Of a DNA stretch of 64,000 bases, positions 28,331 through 36,741 are shown piece after piece; positions within the stretch are counted from its first letter, which is position 1, and each line of letters begins with the position of its first letter. Location of the stretch: the NCBI GenBank assembly GCA_025358925.1, contig JANYHT010000002.1, positions 62,001 to 126,000 of the forward strand. Reading direction: 5' to 3'. The notes beneath the pieces were generated by a model. That model worked only from the letters and a program-made list of their open reading frames with translations. It did no database searches and was not told the DNA's origin. The position numbers and the translations under genes are program-made. This DNA is from Gemmatimonadaceae bacterium. GTDB lineage: Bacteria > Gemmatimonadota > Gemmatimonadetes > Gemmatimonadales > Gemmatimonadaceae.

Positions 28331-28360
28331 ACTACGGACTCCCACTACCGACTCCCACTA
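28331..28360 (-). repeat. Short G-rich direct repeat at the sufS stop
   Basis: On the minus strand two copies of GTAGTGGGAGTC (plus a partial third) lie head to tail. The first TAG is the sufS stop codon. The stretch also forms the 36-base spacer and part of an upstream extension of the sufU frame. Confidence 0.6.
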
Positions 28361-29575
28361 CGCACTCGCGAATAACGACTGCGCGGCGACCAACGCTGTC
28401 GCCAGTGCATCAGCGTCCTTCTGCTCGCTGTAGACGTAAAACGATGCACGCGCCGTAGCACTCACCCCCAACCGACGCATCAGCGGCTGCGCGCAATGAT
28501 GCCCCGCCCGCACGCACACCCCGTGCTGATCGAGAATCGTGGCTAAGTCGTGCGGATGCACATCCATTAACGAAAAACTGATCACACCACTGCGACGCGA
28601 CGGCGGTGGACCGTACACCGTACACTCGGGCAACGCGCGCAGTCGCGCTTCGGTGCGCTCAAGCAGCGCCACCTCATGTGCGCGCACTTTCGCCATATCA
28701 AGCGCCGCGAGATACCGCACCGCCGCACCAAGTCCCACCGCGTCCGCTGCATTGGGCGTGCCCGCCTCCAACTTGTGCGGCAACACATTCCACGTGCTGT
28801 CAAAATCTTGCACCCACTCAATCATGTCGCCACCAAATTGGTACGGCGGCATCGCCTCAAGGAGCGCACGCTTCCCAATCAAGCCGCCAATGCCCATCGG
28901 TCCCAACATTTTGTGGCCGCTAAACGCGTAGAAGTCGATGTCGAGCGCATCGAACGCGACAGGCAAATGTGGCGCACCCTGCGCACCGTCCACAAAAATC
29001 ACGGCGGACGAATGCGTGCGCACAATGCGCACGACTTCATCCAGCGGCGTAATGGCGCCCACCGCATTGGACACGTGCGTGATGGCGACCACCTTGGTAC
29101 GCGGGCCAACCACGTCGCGCAGGTGATCAAGATCAATTTCCTGCAGCTCCGAGAGTTCAACAATACGTAACGTTGCACCCGTGGACAGCGCGAGCTGTTG
29201 CCACGGCACAAAGTTGGCGTGATGCTCCAACGCGGTGACGACAATCTCATCACCGGCCTTCACGTTCGCGTGTCCCCACGATGACGCCACCACATTCACG
29301 GATTCCGTGGTGCCGCGCGTAAAAATCAGGCAATCGGTATCGCGCACACCGAGGAATTGCGCAATATCGACTCGGGCCTGATGGTAGGCGTCGGTCGCCG
29401 CCGCACTCAACGCATATGCACCACGATGCGGATTGGCGTTCGCGGTTTCGTAAAATTCACGCACAGCATCCAACACAACTTTCGGCTTCTGTGACGTGGC
29501 CGCAGAATCGAGATAGTGCAGCGATGGATTCCGCACGAGGAGCGGAAAATCAGAACGCGGGGCGAGCGAGCTCAT
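28358..29575 (-). CDS. sufS: Cysteine desulfurase SufS
   Basis: PLP enzyme that takes sulfur from cysteine for cluster assembly; 405 aa from ATG 29575. Landmarks: LDSAATSQKP (~22), TRGTTESVN (~86), the cofactor aspartate and lysine in VDGAQ (195-199) and FSGHK222M, and the persulfide Cys361 in RAGHHCAQPLM, the SufS (group II) active loop. The gene lies between the Rieske gene and sufU, its expected partner. Upstream in-frame extension to 29659 is ignored because it enters the spacer after the Rieske gene. Confidence 0.95.
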   Translation of the reverse strand: MSSLAPRSDFPLLVRNPSLHYLDSAATSQKPKVVLDAVREFYETANANPHRGAYALSAAATDAYHQARVDIAQFLGVRDTDCLIFTRGTTESVNVVASSWGHANVKAGDEIVVTALEHHANFVPWQQLALSTGATLRIVELSELQEIDLDHLRDVVGPRTKVVAITHVSNAVGAITPLDEVVRIVRTHSSAVIFVDGAQGAPHLPVAFDALDIDFYAFSGHKMLGPMGIGGLIGKRALLEAMPPYQFGGDMIEWVQDFDSTWNVLPHKLEAGTPNAADAVGLGAAVRYLAALDMAKVRAHEVALLERTEARLRALPECTVYGPPPSRRSGVISFSLMDVHPHDLATILDQHGVCVRAGHHCAQPLMRRLGVSATARASFYVYSEQKDADALATALVAAQSLFASA

Positions 29576-29612
29576 ACCAACTCCGTGCGAAAAAAAGAAA
29601 AATCGAACGAAC

Positions 29613-29951
29613 TCACGCCGCACCCGCGCGACGCGGACCCACAAACACCTCTCCCCCAACCAACCGCACCGAATACGTCACCAGCGGATCCGTCGCGGGC
29701 CCCATCACCACTTCACCCGTTCGCACATCGAACCGCGCACCATGCCACGGACATTCGAGAATACACGTGTCGACGATATCACCACTCGACAGCGCAAAGT
29801 CACGATGCGGACACCGATCCGCGACTGCATAAACGCGCTCGCCATCACGCACCAAACAGAGGCGTATGCCGTCATTCAGCGTTACAGCAAGCGGAATACC
29901 CTCTTCCACATCGGCGACTCGCGCCGCCCGCTGAAACGCCCCGCTGCTCAC
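29613..29951 (-). CDS. Rieske [2Fe-2S] ferredoxin-like protein of the SUF operon
   Basis: 112 aa. The two Rieske half-sites are intact: CPHRDFALSSGD (~47) and CPWHGARFD (~67), giving two Cys and two His ligands, as in dioxygenase-type ferredoxins (BphF/NirD class). No signal peptide, so cytoplasmic. GTG start at 29949-29951 overlaps the sufU copy 2 stop (GTGA). Similar Rieske genes occur within SUF operons of Actinobacteria, so a role in supplying electrons during cluster assembly is plausible but not proven. Confidence 0.9.
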   Translation of the reverse strand: MSSGAFQRAARVADVEEGIPLAVTLNDGIRLCLVRDGERVYAVADRCPHRDFALSSGDIVDTCILECPWHGARFDVRTGEVVMGPATDPLVTYSVRLVGGEVFVGPRRAGAA

Positions 29952-30412
29952 TCGGTTGTTACTGTTGCCGGACTGGTGGTGACAATCGCTTCACTCGCTA
30001 ACGCCGCTTTGAGGGTGTGCCAGGCCAACGACGCACACTTCACGCGCACTGGAAACCGCGACACGCCCTCGAACACCACCAGTTGTCCAAGATCTTTCCC
30101 TCCGCCCACATCTTGACCAAGCACGAGCGCATGAAACCGCTCAAACAGTGCCTCGGCGTCGGTGCGCGTTTTGCCTTTCACCGCGGTGGTCATTAGCGAC
30201 GCCGATGCTTTCGAAATCGCGCACCCATGACCCGAGAACTTCACATCGGTAATGCGATCGCCGTCTAAGTGCAGCGAGATGAGTACCTGGTCGCCACAGA
30301 GCGGATTTTTCCCCTCGGCAACACGATTCGCGCCATCCGCCGCCCCGAAATTGCGCGGCTTACGATTGTGGTCGAGGATAACGGACTGATACAACTCTTG
30401 CAGGTCGGACAT
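29948..30412 (-). CDS. sufU: SufU-type iron-sulfur assembly protein, copy 2
   Basis: 154 aa from ATG 30412. It matches SufU closely: SVILDHNRKPRNFG (~14), NPLCGDQV (~37), GHGCAISKASASLM (~64) and VKCASLAWHTL (~126). Compared with copy 1 it keeps the standard KCAxLAW third site and has a longer C-terminus (SEAIVTTSPATV). Two different sufU genes in one operon is unusual; one may act as scaffold or carrier and the other as the zinc-dependent sulfur acceptor (inference). Confidence 0.9.
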   Translation of the reverse strand: MSDLQELYQSVILDHNRKPRNFGAADGANRVAEGKNPLCGDQVLISLHLDGDRITDVKFSGHGCAISKASASLMTTAVKGKTRTDAEALFERFHALVLGQDVGGGKDLGQLVVFEGVSRFPVRVKCASLAWHTLKAALASEAIVTTSPATVTTE

Positions 30413-30451
30413 GGCACCCGTCAAATGAATGTTGCGAACGCAACACGAAGC

Positions 30452-31753
30452 TTACGCTTTCTCGCCCGTAAACAGCACAAGCGTCATGCGCTCCAACTCG
30501 TCCTTTACACTGTCGTTTTCGATCGTTTCGATCACGTCGGCCGCAAACGCATACATCAACAACTGCTTGGCCAACACGGCACCGACGCCACGACTCTTGA
30601 GATAAAACAACGACGTCTCGTCCATGCGACCGACAGTGGCGCCGTGCGTGCACTTCACATCGTCCGCATAAATCTCCAACTGCGGCTTCGTATCAATCTG
30701 CGCCTTTTCTGACAGCAGCAACGTGTTGTTTGTTTGCTTTCCATCAGTTTTTTGCGCTTCTGGATGCACAAAGACTTTGCCGTTAAACACTCCGTGCGAC
30801 GACCCATCCAAGAGCCCCTTATACAGCTCTCGGCTAAAGCAATTGGGCGCCACATGCTCGACGCGCGTTTGATGGTCGCCGTGTTGATCGCCATCCAGCA
30901 TGTACAAACCGTTCAACGTTGTGCCGCAGCCATCACCTTCCAACACGGTGTAGACGTTTGAACGTGATAGCTGTGCACCGGTCTGAAAGGTGAACTGCAA
31001 GAAATGGCTATCACGACCCTGTCTCGCCTCAATGGTGCCAACGTGCGATGCAGCGCGGGCTTCCCGTTGGATTCGTGTATGATGCAACGTGGCGCCGTCT
31101 TCGACGTACACTTCTGTCACCGTGTTGGTGAAGTACGTCACGTTGTCGAGCGCGACGTAACTCTCGATGACACTCGCCTTCGCGTGACGCTCAATCACGA
31201 TCACGTGACGCGGATGCGACATCATCCCCGCGCCCGCCGCGTTCGTCACGTGCAGGATGTGGACTGGGATGTCAATGACCATCTCTTTGGCCACATGCAC
31301 TAATGTGCCTTCACTGGCAAATGCCGCATTGAGCGCCGTGAAGCCGTCACGATCGGACGGCGCGGCAACACCCAAGTGACGCTGCAACAATTCTGGCTCA
31401 TCGACACTCGCATGCGCCAAATCGAGGACGCGAATACCCTCGGGCAGCACCGACAGTGACGACAGTGACGGTGCATAGCGCCCGTTCAAAAACACCACCG
31501 TCGGCCACGCGCTACCAAACATGAATGGCGCTAACACGGCGACATCGACCAGCGTGCCGACCGCGCGCGCTGTTGCCTCAACGAAGGACGCGTCGGCAAT
31601 GAATGAGACGTTGGTGTACTTCCACTCTTCACCGCGCGTGGTGGGAAAGCCAAGTCGTGCGAATGCTGCGGCGCCCGCGGCGCGCAATGCCTTCAACGGC
31701 GCAGTCGACGAGGCGGCCGACGCCGTAGCCTGCTCGAGAAACGCCGTAGTCAC
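30452..31753 (-). CDS. sufD: SufD, Fe-S scaffold complex subunit
   Basis: 433 aa. A partner of SufB in the SufBC2D complex; the right-handed beta-helix core is seen in the central region (VYVEDGATLHHTRIQREA, HFLQFTFQTGAQLSRSN). The C-terminal RGVGAVLAKQLLMYAFAADVIE is the SufC-contacting helical part, and TRGEEWKYTN near residue 45 is a family signature. GTG 31753 overlaps the sufC stop by four bases (GTGA), and is preferred to the longer reading. Confidence 0.94.
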   Translation of the reverse strand: MTTAFLEQATASAASSTAPLKALRAAGAAAFARLGFPTTRGEEWKYTNVSFIADASFVEATARAVGTLVDVAVLAPFMFGSAWPTVVFLNGRYAPSLSSLSVLPEGIRVLDLAHASVDEPELLQRHLGVAAPSDRDGFTALNAAFASEGTLVHVAKEMVIDIPVHILHVTNAAGAGMMSHPRHVIVIERHAKASVIESYVALDNVTYFTNTVTEVYVEDGATLHHTRIQREARAASHVGTIEARQGRDSHFLQFTFQTGAQLSRSNVYTVLEGDGCGTTLNGLYMLDGDQHGDHQTRVEHVAPNCFSRELYKGLLDGSSHGVFNGKVFVHPEAQKTDGKQTNNTLLLSEKAQIDTKPQLEIYADDVKCTHGATVGRMDETSLFYLKSRGVGAVLAKQLLMYAFAADVIETIENDSVKDELERMTLVLFTGEKA

Positions 31754-32502
31754 GCGGCCTCCAACACCCAATCATAGCCGCGCGCTTCAAGTTCGAGCGC
31801 GAGTGTCTTGTCGCCCGACTTGACGATGCGGCCACCAGCCAACACATGCACGAAGTCCGGCACGATGTAGTTAAGCAGCCGCTGATAGTGCGTCACCACG
31901 ATGGTCGCGTTGGTTGGCTTTTTGAGCGCGTTCACCCCGTTCGCAACAATGCGCAGCGCATCGATGTCGAGACCAGAATCTGTCTCGTCGAGAATGGCCA
32001 GCGTTGGCTCGAGAACCGCCATCTGTAAAATCTCGTTGCGCTTTTTCTCGCCACCAGAAAACCCAACGTTGACGGAACGATTCATCATCGAGACGTCCAT
32101 GTCGACCAACGCGAGCTTCTGTTCGACTAAGTCGAGAAACTCCATGGGATCGACTTCTTCGATGCCTTTTGCACGACGAATTTCGTTGTAGGCCGCGCGC
32201 AAGAAATATGCGTTGGTGACGCCGGGAATCTCGACCGGATATTGGAACGCGAGAAACACACCCTGTTGGGCGCGCACTTCCGGCGCGAGCTCGAGCAGAT
32301 TGGCGCCGTTGTAGAGCACCTCACCACCAGTAATCTCGTAGGCCGGATGCCCGGCCAATACTTGCGCAAGCGTGCTCTTGCCGGAGCCATTGGGGCCCAT
32401 GATGGCATGCACTTCGCCGGCCTTCACCGTGAGTGAAATGCCTTGCAAAATGGGCTTACCGTCGATGGCAGCGTGGAGATCGTGAATTTCGAGCATGCTC
32501 AT
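31750..32502 (-). CDS. sufC: SufC, ABC-type ATPase of the SUF machine
   Basis: Cytoplasmic ATPase that drives the SufB-SufD scaffold; 250 aa. Walker A GPNGSGKST (~36-44), Q-loop in FQYPVEIPG (~87), the ABC signature FSGGEKKRNEI (~148), Walker B AILDETDSGLD (~168) and the switch His in VVTHYQRLL (~204) are all present. The IPGVTN and DETDSGLDIDAL wording is specific to SufC. 63 bases separate it from sufB. Confidence 0.97.
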   Translation of the reverse strand: MSMLEIHDLHAAIDGKPILQGISLTVKAGEVHAIMGPNGSGKSTLAQVLAGHPAYEITGGEVLYNGANLLELAPEVRAQQGVFLAFQYPVEIPGVTNAYFLRAAYNEIRRAKGIEEVDPMEFLDLVEQKLALVDMDVSMMNRSVNVGFSGGEKKRNEILQMAVLEPTLAILDETDSGLDIDALRIVANGVNALKKPTNATIVVTHYQRLLNYIVPDFVHVLAGGRIVKSGDKTLALELEARGYDWVLEAA

Positions 32503-32565
32503 ATGAAAAAAAGAACCGTGAAGTCGTGGAGGACGTGCGAACTGTTTCGTGGAACGGAAAATCGA

Positions 32566-33999
32566 CTACCCAACGCTACCTTCGAGTGTGATGCCCAAGA
32601 GCTGTTGCGCTTCGAGCGCAAACTCCATTGGCAGCTCTTTGAACACTTCTTTGCAGAAGCCGCTCACGATCATCGAGACCGCTTGCTCAGGATCGAGCCC
32701 ACGCGCCTTCAAATAAAAGATTTGGTCTTCACCAATCTTGGACGTGGACGCTTCGTGCTCGAGAATCGCGCTGTTGTTGCCAACTTCGACGTACGGAAAC
32801 GTGTGGGCACCGCACGCGTTGCCGACCAACATCGAGTCGCATTGCGTGTAGTTGCGCGCGCCATGCGCCTTTGGCAAAATCTGCACCTTGCCACGATAGC
32901 TGTTCTGCCCGTGCATCGCCGAAATACCCTTCGACACGATCGTGGACTTCGTGTTGCGACCAATGTGAATCATCTTCGTGCCCGTATCGGCCTGCTGTCG
33001 CTTGGACGCCACCGCGACGGAGTAAAACTCGCCGATGCTGTTGTCGCCTTGCAAAATGACGCTGGGATATTTCCACGTAATGGCGGAGCCGGTCTCAACC
33101 TGCGTCCACGAGATTTTCGCATTCGCCATCGCTTTGCCACGTTTCGTGACAAAGTTGTAGATGCCGCCCACGCCGTTCTCGTCGCCCGCGTACCAATTCT
33201 GCACCGTGCTGTATTTCACCGTCGCCCCGTCAAGCGCGATGATTTCCACGACCGCCGCGTGCAACTGATTGGTGTCGCGCTTCGGCGCCGTACACCCTTC
33301 GAGATAGCTCACGTACGACCCTTCATCCGCCACAATCAACGTGCGCTCAAACTGTCCCGTCTCCGCCGAATTGATGCGGAAGTACGTCGACAACTCCATC
33401 GGACAACGCACACCCTTAGGGATGTAGCAAAACGAGCCGTCTGAAAACACCGCGCTGTTCAGCGCGGCAAAAAAGTTGTCGCTGTACGGCACCACCGAGC
33501 CCAAATACTTCTGCACCAACTCGGGATACTCACGCACTGCTTCCCCGAGTGACATGAAGATTACGCCAAACTTGGACAGCTCTTCCTTATACGTTGTGCC
33601 GACCGAGACCGAGTCAAATACGGCGTCCACCGCGACGTTATTAAGACGCTTCTGCTCATTGAGCGAAATGCCAAGCTTCGCGTACGTCTCAAGCAACTTG
33701 GGATCGACATCATCCAGCGAACCGAGTGGCTTCACCGACTTGGGCGCAGACCAATAACTCGCTGCCTGATAATCGATGGGCGGATACTGCACGTTGCTCC
33801 AGTGCGGCTCCGTCATGGTCAGCCAACGGCGAAACGCCTTCAGCCGCCAATCCAGCAACCACTGCGGTTCACCTTTTTTCGCCGAAATAAATCGCACGGT
33901 CTCTTCGCTGAGCCCTGGAGGCAGCGTCTCCGTTTCGATGTCGGTAGAGAAGCCGTATTGGTACTCGCGATTGACGAGCGCGTCGATGGTCGTACTCAT
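32566..33999 (-). CDS. sufB: SufB, Fe-S scaffold complex subunit
   Basis: 477 aa, main cluster-assembly scaffold. Highly conserved SufB sequences are seen: [57 protein letters not shown], and near the C-terminus [17 protein letters not shown]. The functional Cys region ([11 protein letters not shown]) and His/Glu residues around ILEHEAS are retained. ATG 33999 overlaps the sufR stop in an ATGA junction, so repressor and target are translationally coupled. Confidence 0.97.
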   Translation of the reverse strand: MSTTIDALVNREYQYGFSTDIETETLPPGLSEETVRFISAKKGEPQWLLDWRLKAFRRWLTMTEPHWSNVQYPPIDYQAASYWSAPKSVKPLGSLDDVDPKLLETYAKLGISLNEQKRLNNVAVDAVFDSVSVGTTYKEELSKFGVIFMSLGEAVREYPELVQKYLGSVVPYSDNFFAALNSAVFSDGSFCYIPKGVRCPMELSTYFRINSAETGQFERTLIVADEGSYVSYLEGCTAPKRDTNQLHAAVVEIIALDGATVKYSTVQNWYAGDENGVGGIYNFVTKRGKAMANAKISWTQVETGSAITWKYPSVILQGDNSIGEFYSVAVASKRQQADTGTKMIHIGRNTKSTIVSKGISAMHGQNSYRGKVQILPKAHGARNYTQCDSMLVGNACGAHTFPYVEVGNNSAILEHEASTSKIGEDQIFYLKARGLDPEQAVSMIVSGFCKEVFKELPMEFALEAQQLLGITLEGSVG

Positions 34000-34706
34000 G
34001 CCTGCTCCTGTTGCCACGTCATAGTGTCATCGGTCGCCATTGAGGCGACGCCGTCCTGCGGAACCGCGTACTCACATCGTCCACAGCCATCTTGCCGATG
34101 CCGACCGCGTACCAGTGGCACCCCTAATAACTCCTCCACGTACTTCGCTTCCACCGCACACGCCTCCGGAAACCGCTCGGCGATTTCGCGCATCGTGCAA
34201 TTGTGAATGCGCAGCGTGGTGGTCACTGTGTCACCAACCGCGCCGTCGTGCACGACGTCGGCCATATACCCTTTCGACGTCAACAACTCCGCGACCAACG
34301 CCACACGCTCACTTAACGGCAACTCACGCAACACGGGTCCCGCCTCTTCCACCAAGCGAGCCCAATCTGCTGCAAGCACCTCCGTCACGGCCGCATCGCC
34401 AAGCTCGCGCTGCACTAACTCCAACGTCGTCGTGAGCACGCTTAAATAGCTTCGCGGAAAAAGCGCCTCTCCCGCCGCGCTCAGTGAGTAGCAGTACACC
34501 GGCGCTCCCACGCCACGCACTTCACGTGCGAACCGCACCAACCCGTCGTCTTCCAACACTTTTAAATGGCGACGTAACGCATTGGCGGTGAGCCCGAATT
34601 GCGCACCAAGTTCGTGCGCGCTGAGGGGTTGGAGTTTCTTCAACGCGACCAACAGGTCAGCGCGTAACCCCCGAAAACCGCCAAGTGCTCCTATCACATC
34701 CTGCAT
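33996..34706 (-). CDS. sufR: SufR-type iron-sulfur-sensing transcriptional repressor
   Basis: 236 aa. A winged-helix domain occupies ~20-85 ([30 protein letters not shown]). The C-terminal half carries Cys170, Cys183, Cys208 and Cys211 in a C-x12-C-x24-C-x2-C arrangement expected to hold a cluster. As first gene of the suf operon, it should repress the operon when clusters are abundant. ATG 34706 is chosen over 34763; the latter lies upstream of the -10 box found here. A CAAC-N6-GTTG palindrome overlaps the -35 box. Confidence 0.9.
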   Translation of the reverse strand: MQDVIGALGGFRGLRADLLVALKKLQPLSAHELGAQFGLTANALRRHLKVLEDDGLVRFAREVRGVGAPVYCYSLSAAGEALFPRSYLSVLTTTLELVQRELGDAAVTEVLAADWARLVEEAGPVLRELPLSERVALVAELLTSKGYMADVVHDGAVGDTVTTTLRIHNCTMREIAERFPEACAVEAKYVEELLGVPLVRGRHRQDGCGRCEYAVPQDGVASMATDDTMTWQQEQA

Positions 34707-34712
34707 GGGGAC

Positions 34713-34742
34713 AATATAGCTCGGCTTTCCGGAGTACGTCAA
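34713..34742 (-). promoter_or_regulatory. Predicted sufR-suf operon promoter
   Basis: On the minus strand TTGACG (34742-34737) and TATATT (34718-34713) are separated by 18 bases. The expected start point, about seven bases past the -10 box, coincides with the A of the sufR ATG at 34706, so the operon transcript may be leaderless; no Shine-Dalgarno is present upstream of that ATG. Confidence 0.6.
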
Positions 34743-34756
34743 CGAAAGCGTTGACG
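34737..34756. promoter_or_regulatory. Predicted SufR operator (CAAC-N6-GTTG)
   Basis: A perfect eight-base inverted repeat, CGTCAACG and CGTTGACG around AAAG, contains CAAC-N6-GTTG at 34740-34753, the site reported for cyanobacterial SufR. It covers the -35 box of the suf promoter, which fits repression by blocking RNA polymerase. Confidence 0.75.
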
Positions 34757-34845
34757 AATTCATTCCCCGTCACCGAAATTATACGCTTACGTGACCTGTT
34801 CGAGAAAATATTTGCAGGATTCAGGGTGCTACCCGTCGCGTTTGT

Positions 34846-34880
34846 GAGGAATATCGCGTAGCGTACCCTCGCTATTCCTC
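34846..34880. repeat. Imperfect inverted repeat between sufR and the next plus-strand gene
   Basis: Arms GAGGAATA and TATTCCTC, each extended by two further pairs after one mismatch, enclose a loop of about 13 bases. No T-run follows. It may be an operator or a transcript hairpin for the gene at 34967; purpose unknown. Confidence 0.4.
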
Positions 34881-34966
34881 CACTCGACATCACCGGTTCG
34901 CAGGATTCTGCGGTGCAGGCGTCAGAGTTCCATCCGTCCCGTTCGGAGGCGAGGCCAGAAGTGCGA

Positions 34967-35374
34967 ATGTCCTACCTAGTTGCCACGGTTGTGCTCGTTG
35001 TAGCGCTCGGAGCACTGTTCAGAGCGTGGCGGATGAACCAGGCGTCGATCGAACGTGATGGGCTCTCTCGCTTTCGAGACAGCTTCCGTGGACGCTACCC
35101 CGAGCTGTTATTGTCGCAAACCTACGGCTATCTCGCCGAGCGGCACGGCATGTCAGAGCCGCACTATCGGGTGTTGCCCAACGACAATCTCGAAGGCGTT
35201 TATCAGCTCGCGGGACTCGATTTGGAAGACGCCGTACTGGTCATCGCCGACCGCGCGGGCGCTCGGTTGCCGAGGGCCAACGAGCTGGACGAACTGAAGG
35301 CGCGTGTACAGTCGGTCGACGACTTGTTGCGCTTTCTCGAGCCATTCTTTCGTCCGGAAGTGGTCAGGGGCTAA
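34967..35374 (+). CDS. Membrane-anchored protein of unknown function
   Basis: 135 aa. One N-terminal helix (SYLVATVVLVVALGALFRAW, residues 2-21) is followed by a soluble, charged domain with several Leu-rich helices and ALARADEL-type loops (LVIADRAGARLPRANELDEL). I do not recognise the family. The start is placed at ATG 34967 because the membrane helix begins immediately; the frame is open back to GTG 34913. Thirty-four bases separate its end from the LytM lipoprotein gene. Confidence 0.6.
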   Translation: MSYLVATVVLVVALGALFRAWRMNQASIERDGLSRFRDSFRGRYPELLLSQTYGYLAERHGMSEPHYRVLPNDNLEGVYQLAGLDLEDAVLVIADRAGARLPRANELDELKARVQSVDDLLRFLEPFFRPEVVRG

Positions 35375-35408
35375 CTCGTACCAACCAAGTCGCCTGTTGA
35401 CGACGCGC

Positions 35409-36041
35409 ATGGTAATCCTCGGCGGGCTGCTCATCAGCGCCGCGTGTAATCGCGGGGTGTTGAGACCTCCCGCCGAGTCTGTACGCCCGATAGACGCCTC
35501 TCCGTGGACAACGAACGCGGGGGCAATTGCGCCGACGCCCGCGCACGTGGGCCCGCGCAATGCTGCCCTGTCTGACAGTGACCTCGATGCATTGTGGGAG
35601 CGGCAATTGATGGTGCCCGTCGCCGGAATGGTGCGCGCATCGTTGCACGATGACTTCACGTCCAAGCGCGGCAGCGATCGCATTCACGGCGCGCTGGATA
35701 TTTTGGCGTCGCGTTCCACACCGGTACTCGCGCCAGACGACTGCGTGATCGGACGCATGTTTGCTGGCCCCGTTGGCGGAATTGTGATTTATGCAACCGA
35801 CGTGACATCGCACTTTGTCTACTACTTCGCACATCTCGACGGCTACCTTCTAGGGTTGGCCGTTGGTGATCGGGTCGCAAAGGGGTCGGTCATCGGCTAC
35901 GTTGGCTCTACGGGCAATGCGTCAGCCGATACGCCACATCTGCACTTTCAAGTGATGAAGCGTGGAGCTGGACGTGCGTGGTGGGACGGTCCACCAATCA
36001 ACCCGGTTTCTTTTTTCGCACTCGACGGATCCAGGCCATGA
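35409..36041 (+). CDS. LytM/M23-family peptidase lipoprotein
   Basis: 210 aa with a short leader and lipobox ISAAC (~13), so probably bound to a membrane facing the wall. The M23 zinc site is complete: HGALDI (His-x3-Asp, ~97), YYFAHLDGY (~143) and HLHF (~180). The domain cleaves peptidoglycan cross-bridges or acts as an amidase activator when degenerate; here ligands look intact. ATG 35409 is used, since the upstream frame overlaps the previous gene. Its TGA overlaps the following ATG in an ATGA junction. Confidence 0.87.
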   Translation: MVILGGLLISAACNRGVLRPPAESVRPIDASPWTTNAGAIAPTPAHVGPRNAALSDSDLDALWERQLMVPVAGMVRASLHDDFTSKRGSDRIHGALDILASRSTPVLAPDDCVIGRMFAGPVGGIVIYATDVTSHFVYYFAHLDGYLLGLAVGDRVAKGSVIGYVGSTGNASADTPHLHFQVMKRGAGRAWWDGPPINPVSFFALDGSRP

Positions 36042-36343
36042 CGATGAAAGGCAAGGAGCGCGCAGCACTGCGTTCTGAAGCGCACCACCTCGATGTGCAC
36101 GTGCACATCGGCCATCAGGGGATTACTCCCGCCATTCTGCAAAGCATGGACGACGTGTTGCGCACGCACGAATTGGTGAAGTCGCAAGTCGCGCGCGCCG
36201 GCGAATTGACGGCGCGAGACGCAGCGCACGCGATGGCCGAGCAGATGGGAGCGGACGTGGTGCAGGTAATTGGTCGAACGTTTACGATCTATCGGGAAAA
36301 CCCCGAATTGAAGCGCGGCGATCTACCGCCATGGCGCGTCTGA
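36038..36343 (+). CDS. yhbY: YhbY/CRS1-type RNA-binding protein
   Basis: 101 aa, single CRM domain. Pattern: LRSEAHHLDVHVHIGHQGITPAIL, then LRTHELVKSQV (RNA-binding strand; usually HELIKVKV) and VQVIGRTFTIYRENPE. CRM proteins of this size associate with ribosomal precursor particles. It is coupled by a four-base overlap to an envelope peptidase gene, which probably reflects compact organisation rather than function. A weak hairpin (36357-36375) follows. Confidence 0.9.
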   Translation: MTMKGKERAALRSEAHHLDVHVHIGHQGITPAILQSMDDVLRTHELVKSQVARAGELTARDAAHAMAEQMGADVVQVIGRTFTIYRENPELKRGDLPPWRV

Positions 36344-36356
36344 CGATTGTGTAGAC

Positions 36357-36375
36357 GTTTCCGTTTGCCGGAAAC
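36357..36375 (+). terminator. Weak hairpin after yhbY
   Basis: A seven-base-pair stem (GTTTCCG/CGGAAAC) with a five-base loop lies 14 bases past the yhbY stop. The downstream tract CTTGT is not a proper T-run, so terminator function is uncertain. Confidence 0.3.
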
Positions 36376-36457
36376 CTTGTAGCGCGCGACGTCCTTTAAG
36401 TACTTTGCCACGACCCAGCCCCAGTCGTTCCGGGCGCGTCAGACACGAGATCTCTCT

Positions 36458-36721
36458 ATGCCATACGTTATCACCGAAGCCTGCATTTCCGTCAAGGACA
36501 AGTCGTGCGTTGACGTGTGTCCTGTTGACTGCATCTACGAGGGTCCGGATCAGCTTTTCATCCACCCCGACGAATGCATTGATTGCGGCGCATGCGAACC
36601 TGAGTGCCCTGTCACGGCAATCTTCCCCGAAGAAGACGTCCCCGTGAAGCTGAAGAGCTTTATTGGACTGAACAAAGATGTGTTTACGGGCCCAACACCG
36701 CCGGGTCGCCCAACACGCTAG
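36458..36721 (+). CDS. 7Fe ferredoxin
   Basis: 87 aa electron carrier with one [3Fe-4S] and one [4Fe-4S] cluster. The ligand pattern CVDVCPVDC (17-25) followed by CIDCGACEPECP (~40-51) is the FdxA-type arrangement; the C-terminal tail (KSFIGLNKDVFTGP) also fits the short bacterial 7Fe form. Separated by ~114 bases from yhbY and convergent with the ICMT-like gene. It is not in the SUF operon, although it would depend on it for clusters. Confidence 0.93.
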   Translation: MPYVITEACISVKDKSCVDVCPVDCIYEGPDQLFIHPDECIDCGACEPECPVTAIFPEEDVPVKLKSFIGLNKDVFTGPTPPGRPTR

Positions 36722-36741
36722 CGCACAGCAAACGCGCGACG

